In this document: piece by piece, positions 43,671 through 51,622 of the stretch
How the letters are laid out: each line of letters begins with the position of its first letter
Position numbering within the stretch: position 1 is the first letter of the stretch
DNA from: an uncultured Faecalibacterium sp.
GTDB lineage: Bacteria > Bacillota > Clostridia > Oscillospirales > Ruminococcaceae
Length of the DNA stretch: 64,000 nucleotides
Assembly (NCBI GenBank): GCA_934503275.1
Contig: CAKSVD010000011.1
Span: 1-64,000 of the forward strand
Direction: 5' to 3'
Translations under genes and position numbers: made by a program
The notes under the pieces: model-generated
The model's input: the letters and a program-made list of their open reading frames with translations, nothing else
Databases searched by the model: none
What the model was told of the DNA's origin: nothing

Positions 43671-43773
43671 AGAGCAACTTAGGATTTTAGGCTCCCCGGT
43701 GCCACTCGAGCGGTGCCGGGCAAAACCCTCAGGAGCTGGCGGTTCCTGTGCGGTCAAAATCAAACCGCTGGAG
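43671..43773 (+). promoter_or_regulatory. preQ1-III riboswitch
   Basis: The RNA begins AGAGCAACTTAGGATTTTAG and continues through a CCCGGTGCC/GGTGCCGGG hairpin, an AAAACCCTCAGGAGCTGGC segment, and ends in a GCGGT/ACCGC hairpin carrying CAAAATCAAA just before the ribosome site GGAG (43770-43773). This matches the preQ1-III class described from Faecalibacterium-type bacteria upstream of queT. Binding of preQ1 should stabilise the downstream pseudoknot and hide the ribosome site, lowering translation. Confidence 0.88.
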
Positions 43774-43780
43774 TATTATC

Positions 43781-44308
43781 ATGAATCAGAATTCTTCCGT
43801 CCGTAAGCTGGTGCACTGCGGTGTGGTGGCAGCCATCTATGTGGTGCTGTGTCTGGCACTGCAGCCCCTCTCCTATGGTGCTGTGCAGGTGCGTGTGGCC
43901 GAGGCTCTGTGCCTGCTGCCCGTGTTCGGCGCCGAGTACATCGTGGGCGTTGTGCTGGGCTGCTTCCTGGCAAACCTGCTGGGCTCCACCATCGTGGATG
44001 TGATCTTTGGCACGCTGGCTACCCTGCTGGCCTGCCTTGTCACCTACAAGCTGCGCCATGTGCGCTTCAAGGGTCTGGCCATTGCCGCCAGTCTGCCCCC
44101 GGTGCTGTTCAACGCGGTGATCATCGGCATTGAAATTGCCGTGATGTTCCCGGACCCCACATCCAGCGCACCTATCTGGCTGGCCTGCATCACCAACGGC
44201 ATCTCGGTGGGTATCGGCGAACTGATCAGCTGCACGGTGCTGGGCGTTGTGCTGGTAAAGCTGATCGAAAGCAACGCCGCACTGCGCAAGGTATTTGTAA
44301 CGGAATAA
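43781..44308 (+). CDS. queT: QueT-family queuosine-precursor transporter
   Basis: A 175-residue membrane protein with five or six helices. It matches the QueT (DUF988) family of ECF substrate-binding subunits: GAVQVRVAEALCLLPVFGAE and LGCFLANLLGSTIVDVIFG are the family blocks. It imports preQ1 or a related deazapurine with a shared ECF module encoded elsewhere. Control by the preQ1-III riboswitch in its leader supports the assignment. Confidence 0.92.
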   Translation: MNQNSSVRKLVHCGVVAAIYVVLCLALQPLSYGAVQVRVAEALCLLPVFGAEYIVGVVLGCFLANLLGSTIVDVIFGTLATLLACLVTYKLRHVRFKGLAIAASLPPVLFNAVIIGIEIAVMFPDPTSSAPIWLACITNGISVGIGELISCTVLGVVLVKLIESNAALRKVFVTE

Positions 44309-44323
44309 CACAAGGAGGTTTCC

Positions 44324-44974
44324 ATGCAGCCAAACGGTATGATCTTCTGGGACTGGAACGGTACCCTGATGGACGATGTGGATTTTACCCACAGCTGCCT
44401 GAACTGGATGCTGGAAACCCACGGCTACCCACAGCGGTACGATCTGGCTGCCTATCGGGAGTTGTTCGGCTTTCCCATCGAGGACTACTACCGCTGCGCC
44501 GGGTTCGACTTTGCGCGGCACCCTTACCCGGAACTTGCCGCCCGCTTTATGGAACACTACAACGCCGGTGTGCCCGGCTGCGCTGTAACGGCACACGCCG
44601 TTGACACCCTGCAAACGCTGGCCCGCATGGGCTGGCGGCAGGCTGTGCTTTCTGCCTCCCGCCGTGATTACCTGATCGAGCAGGTATCCGCCCGGGGTCT
44701 GCAAGGCTTTTTTACCGAGTTGCTCGGCCTTGCGGACATTTACGGCGTAAGCAAGGTGCAGCTTGGCACCGACTATCTGCGCCGCACCGGCATCGACCCG
44801 GCGGCCTGCGTGATGGTCGGCGACACCGACCACGATGCCGCAGTGGCTGCGGCCATTGGTGCGACCTGTGTGTTGTACACCGGCGGGCATCAGTCCCGCG
44901 CCCGGCTGGAAAAGGCCAGTCTTTACGTCATCGACGACCTTGCCCAGCTGCCCGCACTGCTGGAAACGATATGA
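44324..44974 (+). CDS. HAD-family phosphatase (phosphoglycolate phosphatase-like)
   Basis: A 216-residue HAD hydrolase. Motif I is DWNGTLMDD (nucleophile Asp10), a helical cap follows, motif II is VLSASRR, and motif III/IV is MVGDTDHDAAVAAAIGA. The usual motif I has DxDGT; here the second Asp position is Asn (DWNGT), seen in some PGP-like proteins. It follows queT by 15 bases behind AAGGAGG, so it is under riboswitch transcription. A deazapurine-related substrate is possible but unproven. Confidence 0.85.
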   Translation: MQPNGMIFWDWNGTLMDDVDFTHSCLNWMLETHGYPQRYDLAAYRELFGFPIEDYYRCAGFDFARHPYPELAARFMEHYNAGVPGCAVTAHAVDTLQTLARMGWRQAVLSASRRDYLIEQVSARGLQGFFTELLGLADIYGVSKVQLGTDYLRRTGIDPAACVMVGDTDHDAAVAAAIGATCVLYTGGHQSRARLEKASLYVIDDLAQLPALLETI

Positions 44975-44979
44975 TATTT

Positions 44980-45024
44980 AGTGGCTCAGAAACGCCTGTC
45001 GGCGTTTCTGAGCCACTTGTTTTT
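44980..45024 (+). terminator. Terminator of queT operon
   Basis: AGTGGCTCAGAAACGCC pairs with GGCGTTTCTGAGCCACT around TGTC, then GTTTTT. Confidence 0.9.
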
Positions 45025-45045
45025 ACAGCCTGTTCGCGCAAAAAC

Positions 45046-45080
45046 AAAAAAGCAGACACACAAATGTGTGTCTGCTTTTT
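45046..45080 (-). terminator. Terminator of the tRNA-Gln/tRNA-Pro transcript
   Basis: GCAGACACAC pairs with GTGTGTCTGC, with six T on the minus strand. Confidence 0.88.
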
Positions 45081-45081
45081 T

Positions 45082-45157
45082 TGGTCGGAGCAGCGGGATT
45101 TGAACCCACGGCCTCCTCGTCCCGAACGAGGCGCGCTACCAACTGCGCTATGCCCCG
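45082..45157 (-). tRNA. tRNA-Pro (anticodon CGG)
   Basis: On the minus strand, acceptor CGGGGCA pairs with TGCTCCG (one G-T), anticodon stem CCTCG/CGAGG closes loop TTCGGGA with anticodon CGG, and the T-loop is GTTCAAATC. CCA is encoded (45082-45084). Confidence 0.95.
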
Positions 45158-45191
45158 AAAATACCGCAGCCGGAAGGCGACTGCGGTTTTC

Positions 45192-45265
45192 TGGTTGGGG
45201 ATGAGAGAATCGAACTCCCACAAGTAGAGTCAGAGTCTACCGCACTACCACTATGCAAATCCCCA
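45192..45265 (-). tRNA. tRNA-Gln (anticodon CTG)
   Basis: On the minus strand, acceptor TGGGGAT pairs with ATCCCCA, anticodon stem GTAGA/TCTAC closes loop CTCTGAC with anticodon CTG, and the T-loop is GTTCGATTC. CCA is encoded. It is the first tRNA of a two-tRNA transcript. Confidence 0.93.
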
Positions 45266-45309
45266 ATATTCGGTTGTGTCAGCCGCGCCGTGCGTTGCTG
45301 ACAAGGGAT

Positions 45310-45338
45310 ATTATACACGCCAACGGGCCGCTTGTCAA
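45310..45338 (-). promoter_or_regulatory. Promoter of tRNA-Gln/tRNA-Pro
   Basis: Consensus TTGACA and TATAAT with a 17-base gap on the minus strand. Confidence 0.88.
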
Positions 45339-45537
45339 CCATTTTTTTAGTTTTTCTGCAAAAGTTTTCGCGGCGGCTTTCCGGTGCACACAGGCTTGTA
45401 AATTTTTGGTTTTTCTCTTGACAGCACTCCCCTTTCGGAATACTCTAATACTATAAAAAGGTAGGACCCCGGTCAGCCCGGCACCCTTTGCCGGACCGTT
45501 CGGCTTTGCCTGAATGATAATGAAAGAGGGTATTTGA

Positions 45538-46617
45538 ATGAAAAAACGTGTTGGTATCCTGACCTCCGGCGGCGATTGTCCGGGCCTGAACGCCACCATC
45601 CGCGGCGTTGCAAAGGCACTGTACGCCCGCATGGGAGATAACGTGGAGATCGTGGGCATCGCCAACGGTTATAGCGGCCTGATCAACGGCGACTACCGTG
45701 AGATGAACGAGGACGATTTCCGCGGCATCCTGACCTTAGGCGGCACCATTCTGGGCACCAAGCGCACCCCCTTCAAGCTGATGCGTGTGGTGGAGGACGA
45801 CAACATTGATAAGGTCGCCGCCATGAAAAAGACCTACAAGGCCGCAAAGCTGGACTGCCTGCTGTGTCTGGGCGGCAACGGCACCCACAAGACCGCCAAC
45901 CTGCTCTCGCAGGAGGGGCTGAACATCATCGGCCTGCCCAAGACCATTGACAACGATATCTACGGCACCGATGTGACCTTCGGCTTCCACACCGCCGTGG
46001 ACATCGCCACGGACGTCATCGACCGCATCCACACCACCGCCGGCAGCCACAGCCGCGTGATGTGCATTGAGATCATGGGCAATAAGGCCGGCTGGCTTAC
46101 CCTGTACTCCGGCATTGCCGGCGGTGCGGACATCATCCTGCTGCCTGAGCTGCCCTACGATATCGACCGCGTATGCGAGGCTGTGGAGCGCCGCGCCAAG
46201 AAGGGCTCGAACTTCTCTATCCTTGCCGTGGCCGAGGGTGCCATCAACACCGAGGAAGCCCGCATGAAGCGCAAGGACTGGATGGCCAAGCGTGCTGAGG
46301 CAGGCCTTGGCACCACCGCCACCAACCGCATTGCACAGGCCGTGCAGAAAAAGACCGGCATGGAGACCCGCGTGTGCATTCCGGGTCATATGCAGCGCGG
46401 CGGCAGCCCCAGTGCCTACGACCGTGTGCTGGCCACCCAGTTCGGCAGCTATGCCGCACAGCTGGTGGAGGTGGAGCGCTACGGCGTGACCGTGGCCATG
46501 GTGAACCGCCGGGTGACCGAGAACCGTCTGGCAGATATTGCCGGTAAGACCCGCAATGTGCCCGAAAACTGCGAACTGCTGAGCGTGGCACGCCGCATGG
46601 GCGTCTGTCTGGGCTGA
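45538..46617 (+). CDS. pfkA: 6-phosphofructokinase
   Basis: A 359-residue glycolytic kinase that phosphorylates fructose-6-phosphate. Motifs: GILTSGGDCPGLNATIRGV, LGGNGTHKTANLL for nucleotide binding, the catalytic PKTIDNDIYGTD, and MGNKAGWLTLYSGIAGGADI. The GGNGTHKT form is found in a clade somewhat apart from E. coli PfkA; glycine after GG favours ATP over PPi, but this is not certain. It stands alone with its own terminator. Confidence 0.92.
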   Translation: MKKRVGILTSGGDCPGLNATIRGVAKALYARMGDNVEIVGIANGYSGLINGDYREMNEDDFRGILTLGGTILGTKRTPFKLMRVVEDDNIDKVAAMKKTYKAAKLDCLLCLGGNGTHKTANLLSQEGLNIIGLPKTIDNDIYGTDVTFGFHTAVDIATDVIDRIHTTAGSHSRVMCIEIMGNKAGWLTLYSGIAGGADIILLPELPYDIDRVCEAVERRAKKGSNFSILAVAEGAINTEEARMKRKDWMAKRAEAGLGTTATNRIAQAVQKKTGMETRVCIPGHMQRGGSPSAYDRVLATQFGSYAAQLVEVERYGVTVAMVNRRVTENRLADIAGKTRNVPENCELLSVARRMGVCLG

Positions 46618-46637
46618 GTTTTTTATCGATCTGTTCA

Positions 46638-46677
46638 GGACACAGGAGCAGCATAGCTGCCCCTGTGTCCTATTTTT
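46638..46677 (+). terminator. Terminator of pfkA
   Basis: GGACACAGGAGCAG pairs with CTGCCCCTGTGTCC (one mismatch), then TATTTTT. Confidence 0.85.
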
Positions 46678-46763
46678 ACAGGCAGAGGACGGCATTTTTC
46701 CTGAAAGCTATTGCCGCCGCTCTGGCTGAGTAAACTGCTGCTTTAGGGCAAAAATCAACGCAA

Positions 46764-46799
46764 ACAAAAATCGGACAGACTGCGGTCTGTCCGATTTTT
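46764..46799. terminator. Terminator of ldhA, copy of a repeated 3' module
   Basis: AAAAATCGGACAGAC pairs with GTCTGTCCGATTTTT around TGCG. Same hairpin as 22674-22711. On the minus strand it follows the ldhA stop by 16 bases. Confidence 0.85.
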
Positions 46800-46814
46800 G
46801 CATTTTATGGTTTC

Positions 46815-47810
46815 TCAGCGGTCGGTCACATCATGCCGGGTGGGCGAGCCTTCGGCAAAGGCGGCGGCGCTTTCCAGCACACCGCGCACCATGCTCTTCA
46901 CGTCCTCGTAGGTGTAGAAGGCTGTGTGGTCGGTCAGGATCACGTTGGGCATGGCGCGCAGGGCAGCCAGCTCCGGGTTGGGGATCACATCGCCCATGCG
47001 GTCGTAGTAGTACAGGCCGTTCTCGTTTTCCAGCACATCCAGACCGGCAGCGCCCACCTGCCCGCTTTCCAACGCCGCCAGCAGAGCGTCGCTGTCGATC
47101 AGCTTGCCGCGGGCGGTGTTCACGATGGTCACACCGGGCTTCATCTTGGCAAAGGCATCGGCGTTGAGCAGGTGGTGGTTCTCCTCGGTAGCGTTGGTGT
47201 GCAGGGTGATGACATCGCTCTCCGCGATCAGGGTCTCCAGCGGCACATACTTTGCGATCTTCTTTACCTCATCGTTCTGGTACAGGTCGTAGGCCAGCAG
47301 TTCACAGCCAAAGCCGGACAGGTGCTTCAGCACGGTCTGCCCGATGCGCCCCGTGCCGATAACGCCCACGGTGCAGTTGGAGATGTCCCGGCCGATCTTG
47401 CCCTTCAGGGAGTAGTCCTGCAGCTCACCGCGCTTGAGGATATGCCCCGCCTTGCGCAGGCTCATCAGCATGAGCATAATGGCAAAGTTCGCCACACCGT
47501 TGGGGGGATAATCCACATTGGAAACCTTCATGCCCAGCTCCCGCGCCTTTTCCAGATCCACATGGTCATAGCCGATGGAGCGGCAGCAGACCGCCTTTAC
47601 CCCAAGGTCGTGAAAGCGCTGCAGCATGGGTGCGCTCATATCACAGGGGGTCAGCGATACCGCATCGTAGCCTGCGGCCAGCTGGGCGTTCTCCATGGTA
47701 GGATACGCCTCGGTATAGCCGTACTCGATGCCCCGCTGCTTTGCCAGATCCTCCAAGATGCCCTGCTCATCGTAGGGGCGCAGAGTATAGAAAAACACTT
47801 TGACTGCCAT
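46815..47810 (-). CDS. ldhA: D-lactate dehydrogenase
   Basis: A 331-residue NAD-dependent D-2-hydroxyacid dehydrogenase. The Rossmann motif is VGVIGTGRIGQTVLKHL (about residues 148-164); catalytic Arg is in VNTARGKLID, Glu in the LDVLENENGLYY region, and His in ILTDHTAFYT. The form is that of fermentative D-lactate dehydrogenases and VanH relatives; no van genes are near, so reduction of pyruvate to D-lactate is the natural reading. GGAGGAG precedes the ATG. Confidence 0.9.
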   Translation of the reverse strand: MAVKVFFYTLRPYDEQGILEDLAKQRGIEYGYTEAYPTMENAQLAAGYDAVSLTPCDMSAPMLQRFHDLGVKAVCCRSIGYDHVDLEKARELGMKVSNVDYPPNGVANFAIMLMLMSLRKAGHILKRGELQDYSLKGKIGRDISNCTVGVIGTGRIGQTVLKHLSGFGCELLAYDLYQNDEVKKIAKYVPLETLIAESDVITLHTNATEENHHLLNADAFAKMKPGVTIVNTARGKLIDSDALLAALESGQVGAAGLDVLENENGLYYYDRMGDVIPNPELAALRAMPNVILTDHTAFYTYEDVKSMVRGVLESAAAFAEGSPTRHDVTDR

Positions 47811-47986
47811 AAAATTCTCCTCCTGGTCCTTCTTTACCGGAATGCGTGCCTGTGCGGCGCGACCTGCATCTTTGTAAGTATGCCTTTATTGTAGCACGTT
47901 TACAGATGGAGGACAGCTTTTTCAAGGTGAATTTTGTTCATTTTGTTGTTGAAGCTGCGTTTTCTGTTCCAAGTGCGCAAAAAAGG

Positions 47987-48015
47987 TTGTCAAAACCGAA
48001 AAAACAGGGTATGAT
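47987..48015 (+). promoter_or_regulatory. Promoter of pepT
   Basis: TTGTCA and TATGAT with a 17-base gap, 57 bases upstream of the ATG. Confidence 0.7.
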
Positions 48016-48072
48016 AGAAGCTGGATCGCAAAGCTGCGGTCCTTCAATATTGCTAAAGGAGTGTGCTTTGTT

Positions 48073-49290
48073 ATGCGCGCCTATGAACGACTGCTTGATT
48101 ACGTCAAGGTCTACACCACCTCGGACCCGGAGTCCGGCACCCATCCTTCCGCTGCGCGGGAGTTTGATCTGGCTCACAAGCTGGTGGAGGAACTGAAGGC
48201 TCTGGGCGTGGAGGATGCCCGGGTGGACGAGCACTGCTACGTCTACGGCTCCCTGCCTGCCACCCCCGGCTGCGAGGAAAAGCCCGCGCTGGGTCTGATC
48301 GCCCACATGGACACCGCCCCGGATGCCAGCGGCGAGAACGTGAACCCCATCCTGCACGAGAACTATGACGGCGGCGATGTTGTGCTGCCCGCCACCGGCA
48401 AAGTGATGAAAGTCTCCGCCTTCCCCTTCCTTGCCTCCATGAAGGGCGAGACACTGATCACCACCGACGGCACCACCCTGCTGGGTGCAGACGATAAGGC
48501 CGGTGTGGCCGAGATCATGACCGCTGTGGAGACCGTTATCCGCGAGGGCCGCCCCCACGGCAAGCTGTGCATCGGCTTTACCCCGGACGAGGAGATCGGC
48601 GAGGGCGCCGACCTGTTCGATATCCCCGGCTTTGGTGCAGACTTTGCCTACACGGTGGACGGCGGCGATGCCGGCGACATCGAGTACGAGAACTTTAACG
48701 CCGCTGCTGCCACCGTAACCATCCACGGCTTCTCGGTGCACCCCGGCTCTGCCAAGGACACCATGATCAACGCCTCCAACGTTGCCATGGAGTTCCACAA
48801 CGCTCTGCCCGTGATGGCACGTCCCGAGACTACCGAGGGACGTCAGGGCTTCTACCACCTGTGCCAGATGTACGGCGATGTCACCACCGCAAAGCTGGGC
48901 TACATCCTGCGCGACCACGACGCCGCCAAGCTACAGTTCAAGAAGGACAATATGCAGGACATTGCCGATTACCTGAACGGCAAGTACGGCGCAGGCACTG
49001 TGGAAGTGGAGATCAAGGACAGCTACCGCAATATGCTGGAAAAGATCAAGCCCCACTTCCACCTCATCGAGACCGCCCGCAAGGCTGTGCGCATGGCCGG
49101 TCTGGAGCCGGTGGAGGTGCCCGTGCGCGGCGGCACCGATGGCGCTACTCTGAGCTGGATGGGTCTGCCCTGCCCCAATCTGGGCACCGGCGGCTTCAAC
49201 TTCCACGGCGTGTGCGAGTGCACCACCGTGGAGCGGATGGACCGCTGCACCGAGATCGTACTGAATATCATCTCCCTGTACGCAGAGTGA
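48073..49290 (+). CDS. pepT: Peptidase T (tripeptide aminopeptidase)
   Basis: A 405-residue dizinc peptidase of family M20B that removes the N-terminal residue of tripeptides. Metal-site motifs: IAHMDTAPD (His/Asp), GADDKAGVAEIM, the catalytic FTPDEEIGEG, and YTVDGGDAGDIEYENF with RGGTDGATLSWMGLPCPN near the end. Length is typical. The ATG at 48073 is preferred over an in-frame upstream codon for its distance from AAAGGAG. Confidence 0.95.
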   Translation: MRAYERLLDYVKVYTTSDPESGTHPSAAREFDLAHKLVEELKALGVEDARVDEHCYVYGSLPATPGCEEKPALGLIAHMDTAPDASGENVNPILHENYDGGDVVLPATGKVMKVSAFPFLASMKGETLITTDGTTLLGADDKAGVAEIMTAVETVIREGRPHGKLCIGFTPDEEIGEGADLFDIPGFGADFAYTVDGGDAGDIEYENFNAAAATVTIHGFSVHPGSAKDTMINASNVAMEFHNALPVMARPETTEGRQGFYHLCQMYGDVTTAKLGYILRDHDAAKLQFKKDNMQDIADYLNGKYGAGTVEVEIKDSYRNMLEKIKPHFHLIETARKAVRMAGLEPVEVPVRGGTDGATLSWMGLPCPNLGTGGFNFHGVCECTTVERMDRCTEIVLNIISLYAE

Positions 49291-49322
49291 TCTGCCGAAA
49301 TCCAGAATAATCTTTCCTTATC

Positions 49323-49368
49323 AAAAAAGCGGCGGCTGCACAGTGCTTTGTGCAGCCGCCGCTTTTTT
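49323..49368. terminator. Bidirectional terminator
   Basis: AAAAAAGCGGCGGCTGCAC pairs with GTGCAGCCGCCGCTTTTTT between convergent genes. Confidence 0.92.
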
Positions 49369-49371
49369 CGT

Positions 49372-50769
49372 TTAACCTACGTTGATATGCCCCACCGGCA
49401 TGATCTTGCGCTTGTTGTCGTCCGGTTTGGCGGTCAGGCTCATGGCAAAAGCCACCGGGCCCACACGACCCATGAACATAACCAGCATATACAGGATCTT
49501 TGCCCCGTTGTTCAGCTGGCTGGTCACGCCTACGGAAAGGCCCACCGTGCCAAAGGCCGAGCAGGACTCGAAGATGGCGTCCACCACCGACACCGCATCC
49601 GAGGTGTTGTAGTACACCACAATGGCCGAGCCGATGACTGCCGCCGCGCCCAGCACGATAATAGTCAGGGCGCGGTAGACCGTCTTGGACTCGATATGGT
49701 GGTCAGCGATCACGCAGTCATCGCGCCCCTGCGCCACACTGCGGATGGTCAGGATGATAACTGCAAAGGTGGTCACCTTCACGCCGCCGCCGGTAGAACC
49801 GGGCGCTGCGCCGATGAATTGCAGCACGCTCATGAGCAGCTTGCTCAGGGTGCCGCAGGAGGCCAGGTCCACGGTGTTCATGCCAGCGGTACGGGTAGAT
49901 ACCGACTGGAACAGCGAAGCCATCACCTTGCCGGGCACCGACAGCCCGCCCAGCGTGGCGGGGTTGTTCCACTCCATCAGCCCCAGCCCCAGTGCACCGC
50001 CCAGCCACAAGATCACCGAGAAGGAAAGCACCACCTTGGCGTGCAGGGACAGGCGGCGTTTTTTATACCACTGGCACAGTTCCACCCAGACCATAAAGCC
50101 CAGACCGCCGGAGATGATCATGAATATGATCACTGCCTGCACATAGTAGTTGTTGACATAGGGCGCCAGCGAGGAGTACGCCCCGAACCGTCCAAACAGG
50201 TCGAAGCCCGCATTGCAGAAGGCCGAAATGGCGGTGAACACGCTGATCCAGACGCCCTCCAGCCCGAACTGCGGCACAAAGGCGAACAGCAGCAGCAGCA
50301 CGCCGATGCCTTCAAACATCGCTGCCAGCCCCACCACGATCTTCAGCACGCTTTTGGCCTGGTCGTAGCCGTCTGCCGAGACGCTCTCGCCCAGCAAGCG
50401 CAGATCCCGGAAGCCCATGCGCCGGCGCATGGCCAGCGCAAAAAAGCTGGTAAGGGTAACAAGACCAAGGCCGCCCACCTGAATGAGCAGCAGGACTACT
50501 GCCTGCCCGAACCATGTGAACTGCGTCCATGTATCCCGCACCACCAGACCGGTGACGCAGGTGGCGCTGGTGGCTGTGAACATGGCGTTGAGCACATCCA
50601 GCCGTCCGTGCCTGCTGGCAATGGGCAAAGTGAGCAGCAGTGTGCCCAGCGCGATGACAATAATAAAGCTGACGCAGATGATCTGGGTCGGGGTGCTCAG
50701 TCCCAGCTTTCTCCGCCGGACTGACCTCTGGTGCCGCAGCTTTTTGCGGATGTTTTTTATCTTTTCCAT
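49372..50769 (-). CDS. Potassium uptake protein of the TrkH/KtrB family
   Basis: A 465-residue membrane protein with four pore repeats, each with a selectivity loop around a conserved glycine: ATSATCVTGLVVRD, SAFCNAGFDLFG, STRTAGMNTVD and SCSAFGTVGLSVG. It conducts potassium, gated by a cytosolic TrkA/KtrA ring that is not encoded in view. The start MEKIKNIRKKLRHQ follows GGAGG at five bases. KtrB is the more likely Gram-positive name, but I leave the symbol empty. Confidence 0.88.
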   Translation of the reverse strand: MEKIKNIRKKLRHQRSVRRRKLGLSTPTQIICVSFIIVIALGTLLLTLPIASRHGRLDVLNAMFTATSATCVTGLVVRDTWTQFTWFGQAVVLLLIQVGGLGLVTLTSFFALAMRRRMGFRDLRLLGESVSADGYDQAKSVLKIVVGLAAMFEGIGVLLLLFAFVPQFGLEGVWISVFTAISAFCNAGFDLFGRFGAYSSLAPYVNNYYVQAVIIFMIISGGLGFMVWVELCQWYKKRRLSLHAKVVLSFSVILWLGGALGLGLMEWNNPATLGGLSVPGKVMASLFQSVSTRTAGMNTVDLASCGTLSKLLMSVLQFIGAAPGSTGGGVKVTTFAVIILTIRSVAQGRDDCVIADHHIESKTVYRALTIIVLGAAAVIGSAIVVYYNTSDAVSVVDAIFESCSAFGTVGLSVGVTSQLNNGAKILYMLVMFMGRVGPVAFAMSLTAKPDDNKRKIMPVGHINVG

Positions 50770-50843
50770 AGCTTCCTCCCTGCGCAGCACACAGCCGCCT
50801 TACATTCCCTTATAGCATACACCATTTTGCCCGCAGGTTCAAC

Positions 50844-50872
50844 TTGATTTTACAGCCCGGTTGCGGTATTAT
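50844..50872 (+). promoter_or_regulatory. Promoter driving the tRNA-Arg region
   Basis: TTGATT and TATTAT with a 17-base gap, 52 bases before the first partial tRNA copy. The only complete tRNA begins nearly 490 bases further on. Confidence 0.65.
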
Positions 50873-50923
50873 AATAAGGTACTGCGTTTTTGGGGATGTT
50901 CCGCCCCAAGGATGCAGACCCGT

Positions 50924-50963
50924 GTCTCCGTAGCTCAGCTGGATAGAGCGTCCGCCTCCTAAG
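50924..50963 (+). pseudogene. 5' half of tRNA-Arg(CCU), copy 1
   Basis: The sequence GTCTCCGTAGCTCAGCTGGA and on to CTCCTAAG matches the 5' half of tRNA-Arg up to the anticodon loop, then switches to unrelated sequence. It lacks the 3' half of the anticodon stem, the T arm and the acceptor 3' strand. The break exactly after the anticodon loop is typical of integrase crossover. The following 207 bases to 51170 hold no clear gene. Confidence 0.75.
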
Positions 50964-51170
50964 AATTCGGTCAACCTGATACCTTGGGTGCAGAAGTGAT
51001 TGCTCTAATCAAAAGCAAGGCTGGGGATCGAGATTTTCCCAACAAATTTTGATGCAACAACTTTACCATCGTCCCGGTTGCAATGCAGTCGGTCACTTCG
51101 TTGTGAAAAGCATTCCACACATTTGTTTCCAAGTGCGTTGAATTTCAAAAAATCAACGATAATACATAAT

Positions 51171-51356
51171 ATGCCTCAGTAGCTTAGCTGGATAAAGCGC
51201 CTCCCTCCTAAGCGGCAGATTGTTCGATTCCTTCGAGCAATGAAAATTGCATAAATCTTAAAAATGTCTCAGTAGCTCAGCTGGATAGAGCACACGCCTC
51301 CTAAGCGGCAGATTGTTCGATTCCTTCGAGCAATGAAAATTGCATAAATCTTAAAA
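51171..51356 (+). repeat. Two 93-bp units each carrying a 5' half of tRNA-Arg(CCU)
   Basis: Units start at 51171 and 51264; the next period begins the intact tRNA region at 51357. Each unit has about 40 bases of tRNA 5' half ending CTCCTAAG (51173-51212 and 51266-51305), then an identical 53-base spacer with a hairpin (ATTGTTCGA with TCGAGCAAT). The tRNA part of the first unit differs from the second at several positions, while the second is identical to the intact tRNA over that stretch. No unit can fold as a full tRNA. Confidence 0.85.
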
Positions 51357-51358
51357 AT

Positions 51359-51435
51359 GTCTCAGTAGCTCAGCTGGATAGAGCACACGCCTCCTAAGCG
51401 TGGGGTCGGAGGTTCAAATCCTCTCTGGGACGCCA
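51359..51435 (+). tRNA. tRNA-Arg (anticodon CCT), integration target
   Basis: Acceptor GTCTCAG pairs with CTGGGAC, anticodon stem CACGC/GCGTG closes CTCCTAA with anticodon CCT, T-loop GTTCAAATC, discriminator G and encoded CCA. It is the only complete copy in the array. The integrase gene of the element lies just downstream, pointing toward it, so this tRNA forms the left attachment site. Confidence 0.93.
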
Positions 51436-51443
51436 GAAAGCAC

Positions 51444-51481
51444 CGCTGCAAGCCTTTTTTCGGGGTTTGCAGCGTTTTTTT
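51444..51481 (+). terminator. Terminator of tRNA-Arg
   Basis: CGCTGCAAGCC pairs with GGTTTGCAGCG (one G-T pair), then seven T. Confidence 0.88.
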
Positions 51482-51622
51482 GTTCCTCCTTCTCCCGGTA
51501 ATTTCGCTTCTGTTACCGGGAGATTTTTATACGCCGCATGATGTATATTTGCTAATTGGACTCGAACGCTTTTCAGAAATTTGCTAAGAAAATTCTGCGT
51601 TTTGCTAATTCGATTTTTCGGA

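Noticed and set aside
46815..47810. VanH-type dehydrogenase of a glycopeptide-resistance cluster
   Set aside because: The family is shared, but no vanA/B-type ligase, vanX or VanRS genes lie nearby; fermentative D-lactate dehydrogenase is the simpler call.
51171..51356. CRISPR array
   Set aside because: The 93-bp units are too long, only two to three in number, and consist of tRNA halves plus an identical spacer; CRISPR spacers would differ. No cas genes are nearby.
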